From positions 160,695-224,694 of the forward strand of contig NZ_JAJAFU010000001.1 of the NCBI RefSeq assembly GCF_020480685.1: DNA of 64,000 nucleotides, in the 5' to 3' direction. This document shows, piece after piece, positions 53,524 to 61,773 of this stretch (the first letter of the stretch is position 1; each line of letters opens with the position of its first letter). The notes under the pieces are model-generated. The model saw nothing but the letters and a program-made list of their open reading frames with translations, had not been told where the DNA came from and did not search any database. This DNA is from Deferrivibrio essentukiensis (GTDB lineage: Bacteria; Chrysiogenota; Deferribacteres; Deferribacterales; Deferrivibrionaceae). A program made the translations under genes and the position numbers.

Positions 53524-53724
53524 ATGAGGACAAATATTGTGATAGATGATAAGTTATTGGAAGAAGCTATGAAACTCACTAATATTAAAACTAAAAAAGA
53601 GTTAGTGAATACTGCTTTAAAAGAATTTGTAGAAAATCTAAAAAGAAAAAATATTAAAGAGCTAAAAGGTAAAATAAAGTTTAATGAAGATTATGATTAT
53701 AAATCAATGAGAATAGGGATGTAA
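53524..53724 (+). CDS. vapB: VapB-type antitoxin
   Basis: 66 residues. MRTNIVIDDKLLEEAMKLTNIKTKKELVNTALKEFVENLKRK is the ribbon-helix-helix DNA-binding domain of VapB antitoxins of the type that precede PIN toxins. The C-terminal ELKGKIKFNEDYDYKSMRIGM is the toxin-wrapping tail. A good GGAGGTG precedes the ATG at 53524 (an ATG at 53503 is in frame but overlaps the promoter). VapB normally represses its own promoter with VapC. Confidence 0.9.
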   Translation: MRTNIVIDDKLLEEAMKLTNIKTKKELVNTALKEFVENLKRKNIKELKGKIKFNEDYDYKSMRIGM

Positions 53725-53726
53725 AA

Positions 53727-54128
53727 TTGATTTTAGTAGATACTTCGGTTTTAATTGATTATTTAAAAGGTAATTGTAACGATAAAACTGATAAACTTGA
53801 TTTTATAATTGATAGAGGGATAGAATTTGGTATAAACAATTTGATTTATCAGGAAATATTGCAAGGTGCTGCAACATCAAAAGAATTTAATATTTTAAAT
53901 GATTATTTGTCATCTTTGAAATTTTATTATTTAAAATTAGGTCTAAAATCATACGAAAATGCAGCAAAATATTATTTTGAATGTAGAAAAAAGGGGATAA
54001 CAGTTAGAAGTACTATTGATATGTTAATTGTCGAAACTGCTTTGGAAAACGATTTATACCTTTTACATAATGATAGAGATTTTGATAATGTAACAAAAGT
54101 TATAACAGGTTTGAAAATATATCAATGA
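53727..54128 (+). CDS. vapC: VapC-type PIN-domain toxin
   Basis: 133 residues, TTG start two bases after the vapB stop. PIN RNase fold: ILVDTSVLIDYLKG with the first catalytic Asp, NLIYQEILQG (Glu), TVRSTIDMLIVETALEN (Asp) and LLHNDRDFDNV (Asp). All four acidic positions are intact, so the toxin is probably active. It sits inside the pse operon, only 13 bases before the pseG start, so pseG transcription may partly come from the vapBC promoter. Confidence 0.92.
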   Translation: MILVDTSVLIDYLKGNCNDKTDKLDFIIDRGIEFGINNLIYQEILQGAATSKEFNILNDYLSSLKFYYLKLGLKSYENAAKYYFECRKKGITVRSTIDMLIVETALENDLYLLHNDRDFDNVTKVITGLKIYQ

Positions 54129-54141
54129 TTTGGAGAATAGC

Positions 54142-55140
54142 TTGTTAAATGTTTATATTCTGACTGAAGCAGGTAAAAATATAGGATTTGGTCATCTTAT
54201 GAGGATGATTGCAATTTATCAGGCATTTGAAATTAAAAATATAAAGCCAAAATTTATTATTAATGGTGATGAATCTGTTGAAGAGTATCTGAAAGAAACT
54301 GAATACGAAATTTTTAATTGGATTGATAATCAAAAAAGACTTTTTGATATGATTAAAGATGCAGATATTGCTATAATTGATAGTTATTTGGCAGATTTAA
54401 CTCTTTATGAGAAAATCAGTAAATTAGTAAACTTACCAGTTTATTATGATGATAATAATAGAATAGAATATCCAAGCGGAGTTGTAGTAAATGGTAATAT
54501 TCATGCAAAAGATTTAGATTATCCTAAAAGAGATGATATTAATTATTTGCTAGGTTTAGAATATTTACCACTTAGAAAAGAGTTTTGGGAAGTGCCGGAA
54601 AAAAAGATAAAAGAGAATGTAGAAAGTATAATGATTACATTTGGCGGTGATGATTTTCGTAATATGACGCCAAAAGTTTTAAAATTATTGGCTGAAAACT
54701 ATCCGAATATTAAAAAGAATGTTATAATTGGTAAAGGTTTTAAGAATATAAAAGAGATAGAAAAAGCTTCAGATGAAAATACAGCTTTAATATATTTTCC
54801 TGATGCTCAAAAGATGAAAGAAGTAATGCTTGAAAGTGATATTGCTATTTCAGCCGGCGGGCAAACATTGTATGAGCTTGCAAAAGTTGGAGTTCCTACA
54901 ATCGCAGTAATAGTTGCAGACAATCAATATCTTGCTGCGAAAAAAATGTTTAATATGGAAATGATACTAAGTGTCTTTATGTACCCTGAATTGAGAAATA
55001 CATTTGGTAAGCTTGTTGAAGATATCAATTTACCCATAGATAAAAGAAAATTTTCAAAAAATAAAATGGGAATTTTAAAAAAAATCTATCCTCCAAGGGT
55101 AGTAAATGAATTATTAAAACTTTTTCATATATTAAGTTAG
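54142..55140 (+). CDS. pseG: UDP-2,4-diamido-trideoxy-altrose hydrolase, PseG
   Basis: 332 residues from a TTG at 54142, seven bases after GGAG (TTG at 54130 also in frame). It removes UDP from the diamido sugar. Family motifs: NIGFGHLMRMIAIYQAF, with GFGH near the N-terminus, ITFGGDDFRNMTPKVL, and the glycosyltransferase-like SDIAISAGGQTLYELAKVGVPTIAV with the UDP-binding GGQT-E pattern. Strongly AT-rich, like the following genes. Part of the pse operon after the vapBC interruption. Confidence 0.92.
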   Translation: MLNVYILTEAGKNIGFGHLMRMIAIYQAFEIKNIKPKFIINGDESVEEYLKETEYEIFNWIDNQKRLFDMIKDADIAIIDSYLADLTLYEKISKLVNLPVYYDDNNRIEYPSGVVVNGNIHAKDLDYPKRDDINYLLGLEYLPLRKEFWEVPEKKIKENVESIMITFGGDDFRNMTPKVLKLLAENYPNIKKNVIIGKGFKNIKEIEKASDENTALIYFPDAQKMKEVMLESDIAISAGGQTLYELAKVGVPTIAVIVADNQYLAAKKMFNMEMILSVFMYPELRNTFGKLVEDINLPIDKRKFSKNKMGILKKIYPPRVVNELLKLFHILS

Positions 55141-55148
55141 GAGTTTCA

Positions 55149-55952
55149 ATGAGTTTTAATGTAATTTATATAGGAAATCTATATTATGTGCCTGAATATA
55201 TTTTAATGAACGATAATCTAAACCTCAAAGGGATAGTAGTTGAAAGGGGAAAATTTGATGATAATCTGTTTACTTTTTCATTGGTTAGAAATATAGATGT
55301 TGTAGAAGTAGAAAATATAAATAAAGTAGAGGAGTTTTTAAAGGAGAAAGACATTGATTTTTGTATTATGTGCTCTTTTGGAAAAATGCTTACGGAATCT
55401 TTTTTAGATCTATACGAAGTATACAATATTCATTACAGCTATTTACCATATTATAAAGGAAGACATCCCACTTTTTGGGCAACAATTAATGAAGAATTAA
55501 AAGTAGGAATTTCAATTCATAAAGTAACATCAAAAGTTGATAGCGGTGATATAATTTCACGCAAATTAGTTTCTTATTACTTTTGGGAGAATGAAAAGGA
55601 TATTTTTCTTAAGTTAACTAATATTATTCCTGAACTTTTAAATGATCTTGTTGACTATAAAAGAGGACAATTAAGAGTTGTAAGGAACATAGAAAATAAA
55701 TATTATTATCCTCCTGTTAAAGAAGATGATTATACTTTTGATTTAAAAAATGATCCTCCAAATATACTTTTTAATAAAGTAAGAGCTCAAGCTAGATATA
55801 AAGGTGCTAAGCTAATATACAAAAATAAGGTATATTACGTGAAAAAATTATATTTTACTCAGAAACCAAACATTAGTGATAAAAAAATAATTCCTTACAA
55901 AAATAACATTTTTATAGTATTGGAAGAATTCACGGAGGAGAATCTAAGTTGA
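55149..55952 (+). CDS. Formyltransferase-fold enzyme, probable sugar N-formyltransferase
   Basis: 267 residues. Formyl_trans_N fold with the catalytic triad pattern: EVYNIHYSYLPYYKGRHPTFWATIN (Asn, His) and KVDSGDII (Asp). These are the residues used with 10-formyl-tetrahydrofolate by methionyl-tRNA formyltransferase and sugar N-formyltransferases. It is too short and too divergent for Fmt. Between pseG and pseI it most likely formylates the 4-amino group of the UDP-sugar made by PseC, taking the place of the PseH acetyltransferase, which is absent here. Stop overlaps the next gene (TTGA). Confidence 0.75.
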   Translation: MSFNVIYIGNLYYVPEYILMNDNLNLKGIVVERGKFDDNLFTFSLVRNIDVVEVENINKVEEFLKEKDIDFCIMCSFGKMLTESFLDLYEVYNIHYSYLPYYKGRHPTFWATINEELKVGISIHKVTSKVDSGDIISRKLVSYYFWENEKDIFLKLTNIIPELLNDLVDYKRGQLRVVRNIENKYYYPPVKEDDYTFDLKNDPPNILFNKVRAQARYKGAKLIYKNKVYYVKKLYFTQKPNISDKKIIPYKNNIFIVLEEFTEENLS

Positions 55953-56725
55953 AATGTGCTATAATGCAGCCAACATATAACCCATGGATAGGCTACTTTG
56001 ATTTAATGGGCAGCATTGATGTTTTTGTATACTTAGATGATGTCCAACTTGTCCGTAGAAGTTGGCAAGTTAGAAATAGAATTAAAACATCCCAAGGTGA
56101 ATTATTTTTATCTATACCATTAAAAAAAACATCACGAAGAGAAGAAGTCAAAATTAAAGATGCATACATAGATGATTCCCAGCCGTGGAGACAAAAACAT
56201 CTAAAGGCAATTAATCTCAACTACAAAAAAGCACCATATTATGAAGAAGTTTTTCCTTTTGTAAAGAATTTGATAGAAGTTCCTTTTGATAAACTAACAG
56301 ATTTCAACATAAATTTTATAGAAAAAGTAAAAGATAAAATTGGAATAAGAACACAAACTATTAGGAGCTATGATTTAAAAGTTGACGGAAAAAAGGACGA
56401 AAAACTATCAAACATATGTAAAAAGTTAGGATGTGATACATACATATCTCCTCAAGGTTCGGCAGAATATTTAGAAAAGGAAAAACCGGGTGGGCTTATT
56501 GTTAAAAATGGGATTAATCTTTTTTACCACAATTATATCCACCCTGCATATAGACAGGTTTACGGTGAATTTTTGCCTTATATGGGAGTTATAGATTTGC
56601 TTTTTAATGAAGGTTTTGATAATGCTCTTAAAATAATAAGAAGCGGTAGAAAAGAGCCAATTCATTACTTAGTGTTTAGAAAAAATTTTTTACAGGACAA
56701 CGAAAATGAAAATAGCAAACTTTGA
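55949..56725 (+). CDS. WbqC-family protein
   Basis: 258 residues, TTG start overlapping the previous stop, with CGGAGGAG upstream. MQPTYNPWIGYFDLMGSIDVFVYLDDVQLVRRSWQVRNRIK is the signature of the WbqC-like family found in O-antigen and flagellar glycan loci. The second half has TYISPQGSAEYL and FLPYMGVIDLLFNEG. The reaction is unproven; members are thought to act in amino-sugar modification. Overlaps pseI by 20 bases. Confidence 0.85.
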   Translation: MKCAIMQPTYNPWIGYFDLMGSIDVFVYLDDVQLVRRSWQVRNRIKTSQGELFLSIPLKKTSRREEVKIKDAYIDDSQPWRQKHLKAINLNYKKAPYYEEVFPFVKNLIEVPFDKLTDFNINFIEKVKDKIGIRTQTIRSYDLKVDGKKDEKLSNICKKLGCDTYISPQGSAEYLEKEKPGGLIVKNGINLFYHNYIHPAYRQVYGEFLPYMGVIDLLFNEGFDNALKIIRSGRKEPIHYLVFRKNFLQDNENENSKL

Positions 56726-57743
56726 TTTAAATGAAAAAGTTTTAATAGTTGCAGAACTATCTGCAAATCACAAGCAAGATATAAACTTAGCAAAGGAGAC
56801 AATTTATGCGATGAAAGAAGCAGGAGCTAATGCTGTAAAATTACAGACTTATACTCCTGATACTTTGACAATAGATTGTGACAATAAATATTTTCAGATT
56901 AAGCAAGGCACACTTTGGGACGGAAAAACACTTTACGAACTTTACAAACAAGCATATACCCCATGGGAGTGGCATCTTGAACTGAAAGAGTTAGCTGAAA
57001 AGCTTGGTCTTGTTTTCTTTTCCACACCTTTTGATAAGACTGCCGTAGATTTTCTTGAGGAGCTGAATGTCACAATTTATAAAGTTGCTTCATTTGAGAT
57101 TACAGATATTCCACTCATTGAATATATTGCATCCAAAGGCAAGCCGATGATTATATCTACAGGGATAGCCACTATTGAAGATATTAAGCTTGCTGTTGAG
57201 ACATGCAAGAAGAATGGTTGCAATGATATTACGCTGTTAAAATGTACATCTGCTTATCCTGCACCATTTGAAGAAGCAAACTTGCTTACCATTCCCGATA
57301 TGAAAAATCGGTTTGGGGTAACAGTGGGGCTATCTGACCATACTCTCGGTATATCTGTGCCAATTGCAGCAGTTGCGCTTGGTGCAAGGGTAATTGAGAA
57401 GCATTTTATACTTGATAAAAAGCTTGGTGGCCCGGATGCGGCTTTTTCATTAGAACCGAAAGAATTTAAAGCGATGGTAAGCTCTATTAGAGAGGTAGAA
57501 AAAGCTCTTGGCAAAGTTACGTATGAAATATCGGAAAAAGTGGAGAAGAGTAGGATTTTTGCAAGGAGTCTATTTGTAGTTAAAGACATTAAAGCAGGTG
57601 ATTTTTTGACTAATGATAACATTCGCTCTATAAGACCTGGCTACGGCTTACATCCTAAATATTTAAAAAGTGTATTGGGTAAAAAGGCAAAATATGACCT
57701 TGCAAAGGGCACGCCACTAAAGTTAGAATTTATTACAGAATAA
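56706..57743 (+). CDS. pseI: Pseudaminic acid synthase, PseI
   Basis: 345 residues. Condenses the 6-deoxy diamido altrose with phosphoenolpyruvate. NeuB-like barrel: VLIVAELSANHKQDINLAKETIYAMKEAGANAVKLQTYTPDTLT, KVASFEITDIPLIEYIASKGKPMIISTGIAT, VGLSDHTLG. C-terminal antifreeze-like SAF domain: SLFVVKDIKAGDFLTNDNIRSIRPGYGL. Length and motifs fit PseI better than NeuB (LSANH, KQGTLWDGKTLYELYKQAYTPWEW). Confidence 0.95.
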   Translation: MKIANFDLNEKVLIVAELSANHKQDINLAKETIYAMKEAGANAVKLQTYTPDTLTIDCDNKYFQIKQGTLWDGKTLYELYKQAYTPWEWHLELKELAEKLGLVFFSTPFDKTAVDFLEELNVTIYKVASFEITDIPLIEYIASKGKPMIISTGIATIEDIKLAVETCKKNGCNDITLLKCTSAYPAPFEEANLLTIPDMKNRFGVTVGLSDHTLGISVPIAAVALGARVIEKHFILDKKLGGPDAAFSLEPKEFKAMVSSIREVEKALGKVTYEISEKVEKSRIFARSLFVVKDIKAGDFLTNDNIRSIRPGYGLHPKYLKSVLGKKAKYDLAKGTPLKLEFITE

Positions 57744-57752
57744 GGAGTTGAT

Positions 57753-59630
57753 GTGAATATTTATGAAAAAAATCTTCAGGCACTTAAAAAATTTAGACCC
57801 GATTTGGCAAAAAAAGTTGAATCATATAAAAGTAATGGTAAGTATAACACCATATCTTCTAATCATCCCGACAAAATTCCAAATTTAATTTATTTGCCTG
57901 AAAAGCTACTTGCTTATGACAACAATGACCCGCTGGCTTATGTCCAAGCTGATTTGAGAAACAAAATTAGACTCCCGGTTTTGAATATATTTTTTGGATT
58001 TGGGCTTGGGTATGAAATATTGACTTTTTTACAAAAATTTGCGGTGCAAGAGTCTGTTTTAATTGTATTTGAGCCTGAATTTGAGCCTTTTTATGTTGCA
58101 CTTTACACAATAGACTTGACACCGGTAATATCTGATTCACGTGTAAAGCTTTTAATTGATATTCCAATTAACGATGTGTTTGTGAATTTGCATGCCATAT
58201 TATTTATGGGTAATTTAAAGCTTTTTGTTAAAGCAATTAATATTATAGATAATAGCTTATCTTTAAGACTAAGCGGAGATTATTATAAGAAAGTTATGTC
58301 TCATTTAAAAGATGCAGTAAAAGAAGTTTTATTGCACTTTGGCAATGACCCTTGGGACTCGCTAATTGGTATTGTAAATACATTTTTAAATATCAATGAG
58401 ATAATTGGCTGGCCCGGGATTAAAGATTTAGAAGGCATTTTTGATGGGAAACCAGGCATTGTCGTGGCAACAGGTCCATCTCTAAATAAGAACATTCACT
58501 TGCTAAAGGGGCTTGAAAACAAGGCCGTTATTTGTGCTGCAGACGCATCTTTGAGGGTAATGAAAAAGAATGGTCTCAAGCCGCACTTAGTTACTTCCCT
58601 TGAAAGGGTAATTGCTACTTCAAAGCTCTTTGAAGGGCTTACCCAAGAAGATGTAAAGGATGTTTATTTGTCAGCATGTCCTGTAATCCGCCCTGAAACA
58701 TATGCTAATTTTCCCGGAGAAAGGATAATTGTCTATCGAAATTTTGCTACTTTTCAGTGGCTTGAGATTGAAAAAGGGACTTTAGATATTGGTCCTTCTG
58801 CTGCGAATATGGCGTTTAAGATTTTGGAATTTTTGGGGTGTAATCCTATTATCCTTATTGGTCAAGATTTGGCTTTTGGAGAGAATGAAGTGACCCACGC
58901 CTCCGGTGCTACATTTGGTGAAAAAGAGGAACAATATCATACTAGACGTCAAATCTTGGAAGTAGAAGGTAATTATGTGCCAAAAATCAAGACAACTGAT
59001 GTATGGTACAAATTTATGAAATACTATGAAAAAGATATAGCAGGTTTTAAAGGTGAAGTGATTAATGCTACCGAAGGGGGAGCAAAAATTTATGGCACAA
59101 AAATAATGACCTTCAAAGAGGCAATTGAAAAGTATATTAATGAAGATATCGATGTAATAGATAATATTAAATCAAATCTCAAATATCCTGATGAGGCGGA
59201 AAAGGAAAAGTATAAAAAACAGTCTATGGACAAGGTAAACGAAGCTATACAATATTCGGAAAATGTTATCGAAAGGCTTACATACGGTTTTAACAAAGCT
59301 GTTGAGTTCATTAACAATGTCATTGTTAGGTATGAAAAAGAAAAGGTCATAGATGAAGAGTATGCAAGAAAAACTTTTGACGAAGTGCAGAAAACATTGG
59401 CAATTTTTGGTGAAAGGAAGTTTTTTGAGATATTTATGCATTTTGTGCAGTCTTATTATTTGACTACGATTATAGAAATAAATGGCGTGAGAAATTCTAA
59501 CAATCACCCTCGTGATATAAATTTTACAGTAGTAAAGCTACTTTATGATATGTATGGTGTAATGATAAAGCTCATCGAAGCTATGAAAAAGTCTTTGTAT
59601 GAGATGAAAGCCAAATTGGAAGAAAATTAG
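57753..59630 (+). CDS. Motility-associated factor (Maf/DUF115) glycosyltransferase
   Basis: 625 residues, GTG start after TAAGGAG. The central DUF115 domain (about 220-430) has IVVATGPSLNKNIHLLKG, ICAADASLRVMKKNGLKPHLVTSLER, and ILIGQDLAFGENEVTHASGA, a Rossmann-type sialic/pseudaminic-acid transferase core. Maf enzymes move pseudaminic or legionaminic acid onto flagellin in the cytoplasm before export. Flanking N- and C-terminal helical regions are usual. Last gene of the operon; it logically uses the CMP-sugar produced by the preceding genes on the flagellin encoded at 47376-49655. Confidence 0.93.
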   Translation: MNIYEKNLQALKKFRPDLAKKVESYKSNGKYNTISSNHPDKIPNLIYLPEKLLAYDNNDPLAYVQADLRNKIRLPVLNIFFGFGLGYEILTFLQKFAVQESVLIVFEPEFEPFYVALYTIDLTPVISDSRVKLLIDIPINDVFVNLHAILFMGNLKLFVKAINIIDNSLSLRLSGDYYKKVMSHLKDAVKEVLLHFGNDPWDSLIGIVNTFLNINEIIGWPGIKDLEGIFDGKPGIVVATGPSLNKNIHLLKGLENKAVICAADASLRVMKKNGLKPHLVTSLERVIATSKLFEGLTQEDVKDVYLSACPVIRPETYANFPGERIIVYRNFATFQWLEIEKGTLDIGPSAANMAFKILEFLGCNPIILIGQDLAFGENEVTHASGATFGEKEEQYHTRRQILEVEGNYVPKIKTTDVWYKFMKYYEKDIAGFKGEVINATEGGAKIYGTKIMTFKEAIEKYINEDIDVIDNIKSNLKYPDEAEKEKYKKQSMDKVNEAIQYSENVIERLTYGFNKAVEFINNVIVRYEKEKVIDEEYARKTFDEVQKTLAIFGERKFFEIFMHFVQSYYLTTIIEINGVRNSNNHPRDINFTVVKLLYDMYGVMIKLIEAMKKSLYEMKAKLEEN

Positions 59631-59631
59631 A

Positions 59632-61773
59632 TTAAATAGCTGTAAAAGAGATCATCCCCGGCAAGCTTTTGAGTTTGCCGGTCAACTTTTCAAGCTGGTC
59701 TTTGGATGCGATTTCTATTGTAAAGTTTTGCCTTGCCCTGCCTTCTGACATCGGTTTTGCGGACAGCTCTATGATGTTTATCCCCATATCCTTAATAACA
59801 GTGGTAATTTCATTGAGCATCCCCGGTCTGTCCTCAGTGATACTGTTTATCTTTACTTTTGACTTAAATTTTTTGGTCTCATCCCATATTACTTCTATTA
59901 ATCTGTCTTCACTAACTGTCATATTTTTAAGATTTTGACAATCAGCTTTGTGAACAATAATACCTCTTCCTACGCTGATATACCCTTTTACATCATCCCC
60001 GGGAAGTGGGTTGCAGCATTTTGCCACTCTCACCATTACGTCATCTATCCCTTTTATCTTAAAAGGCTCAGCCTTAACTTTTGTGGGTTTTGAAATAACA
60101 TCTTCTTTTTCGTCAAGCCTTGCAAAAAGGTTTGCTACCTGCTTTGCGGATAATCTGCCGAAACCTACGGCCTTGAGAAAGTCATCAACTGATTTAAGGT
60201 TAAATTTTTCAAAAATCTTATTTAGACTTTCTTTACTGTGTAATATCTCTTTAAAATTAAGTCCTCTATCTGAAAATTCATTTTCAAGAAGATTGTGAGC
60301 GGTATTGACAGCCCTTTCATCCTCTTTCTTCCTCAAATATGCCCTGATTCTTGACTTTGCACGGTTAGTTTTAACAAAATTTAGCCAATCCCTTCTCGGC
60401 TCTTGATTGGGAGATGTCAATACTTCTATCTTTTCGCCGCCTTTTAGTTTGTATTTGAGCGGTACAATTCTACCGTCAATTTTAGCCCCAACGCATTTGT
60501 TACCTACTTCCGAATGTATTGCATAGGCAAAATCTATCGGTGTTGAGCCCCTTGGCAACTCTACCACGTCCCCCGCCGGAGTGAATACATATATTTGAGC
60601 AGGAAGAACATCTTCTTTTAATGCTTCTACAAGCTCTTCAGGATTTTTAAGCTCTTTTTGGTCAAGCAGCTGTCTTAGCCATACAAAAGCCTTGTCCTCT
60701 TTCGGGTCAAACTTTTTCCCTTCCTTATATCGCCAGTGGGCAGCAATCCCTTCCTCTGCAATTCGGTGCATCTCTTCCGTACGAATTTGAAACTCTACCG
60801 TCATCCCTTTCGGGCCGATTACTGTTGTGTGAAGTGATTGATATAGATTAGCTTTTGGCATTGCAATATAATCTTTAAATCTTCCCGGCAGAGGTTTCCA
60901 AATACTGTGGATAAGCCCTAATACCGAATAACACTCGGGGAGCGTTTTCACGATAATTCTCAGAGCTAAAAGGTCATATATCTCATCAAAACTCGTCTTT
61001 TTTAAGACCATTTTTTTATAGATGGAGTAAAAATGTTTTGGTCTTCCTGACACATCGGCATCTATATTGTTTTTTTTGAGCTGTTCTTTAACAATTTTTA
61101 GAATGTTATTTAAATATTCTTCCCTTTCACTTCTTTTTAACTTAACTTTATTGTAGATTTCATAATATTTCTCTTTATCAAGTATGCGAAATGCCATATC
61201 TTCAAGCTCCCACTTTATCCAGGCGATACCAAGCCTGTGAGCAAGTGGTGCGTAGATTTCCATTGTTTCCTGTGCGATTCTTTTTTGCTTATCCTCTCTC
61301 AAATAGTCGATGGTGCGCATGTTATGAAGCCGGTCGGCAAGCTTTATTACGATAACTCTTACGTCTTGTGACATCGATATGAGCATTTTGCGGAAATTTT
61401 CCGCCATTTTTTGCTCAGAAGATTTAAATTTTATTTTCCCTATTTTTGATACGCCGTCTACAAGAAAAGCTACATCACGGCCGAATAGCTCTTCCAATTC
61501 CTCAAATGTAGCATCCGTATCTTCGAGAGTGTCGTGAAGCAGTCCTGCTATGACAGTGTCGATATCCATATTCATTTCTGCAAGGATATAGCTTACGCAA
61601 AGAGGATGAGAAAGATACGGCTCGCCGCTTTGTCTTAACTGACCTCTATGCTTTTGAGCGGCGTAAACGTAAGCTTTGTGCAGCTTTTCAAGGTCAGCCT
61701 GTGCATGCTCACTACTCTGCAATACTTTTTCTTGTATATCCATTATTCGGATATTTCTTGACTTAACACTCAT
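59632..61773 (-). CDS. Bifunctional (p)ppGpp synthetase/hydrolase, RelA/SpoT
   Basis: 713 residues. HD hydrolase domain with GLLHDTLEDTDATFEE, intact His-Asp. Synthetase domain with KMVLKKTSFDEIYDLLALRIIV and GPKGMTVEFQIRTEEMHRIAEEG. TGS domain (YVFTPAGDVVELPRGSTPIDFAYAIHSEVG), zinc-finger-like CCNPLPGDDV, and C-terminal ACT (RPGMLNEITTVIKDMGINI). Both catalytic halves look functional. The ATG at 61773 overlaps the recJ stop by 11 bases; an ATG at 61743 is an alternative start. Operon with recJ. Confidence 0.96.
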   Translation of the reverse strand: MSVKSRNIRIMDIQEKVLQSSEHAQADLEKLHKAYVYAAQKHRGQLRQSGEPYLSHPLCVSYILAEMNMDIDTVIAGLLHDTLEDTDATFEELEELFGRDVAFLVDGVSKIGKIKFKSSEQKMAENFRKMLISMSQDVRVIVIKLADRLHNMRTIDYLREDKQKRIAQETMEIYAPLAHRLGIAWIKWELEDMAFRILDKEKYYEIYNKVKLKRSEREEYLNNILKIVKEQLKKNNIDADVSGRPKHFYSIYKKMVLKKTSFDEIYDLLALRIIVKTLPECYSVLGLIHSIWKPLPGRFKDYIAMPKANLYQSLHTTVIGPKGMTVEFQIRTEEMHRIAEEGIAAHWRYKEGKKFDPKEDKAFVWLRQLLDQKELKNPEELVEALKEDVLPAQIYVFTPAGDVVELPRGSTPIDFAYAIHSEVGNKCVGAKIDGRIVPLKYKLKGGEKIEVLTSPNQEPRRDWLNFVKTNRAKSRIRAYLRKKEDERAVNTAHNLLENEFSDRGLNFKEILHSKESLNKIFEKFNLKSVDDFLKAVGFGRLSAKQVANLFARLDEKEDVISKPTKVKAEPFKIKGIDDVMVRVAKCCNPLPGDDVKGYISVGRGIIVHKADCQNLKNMTVSEDRLIEVIWDETKKFKSKVKINSITEDRPGMLNEITTVIKDMGINIIELSAKPMSEGRARQNFTIEIASKDQLEKLTGKLKSLPGMISFTAI

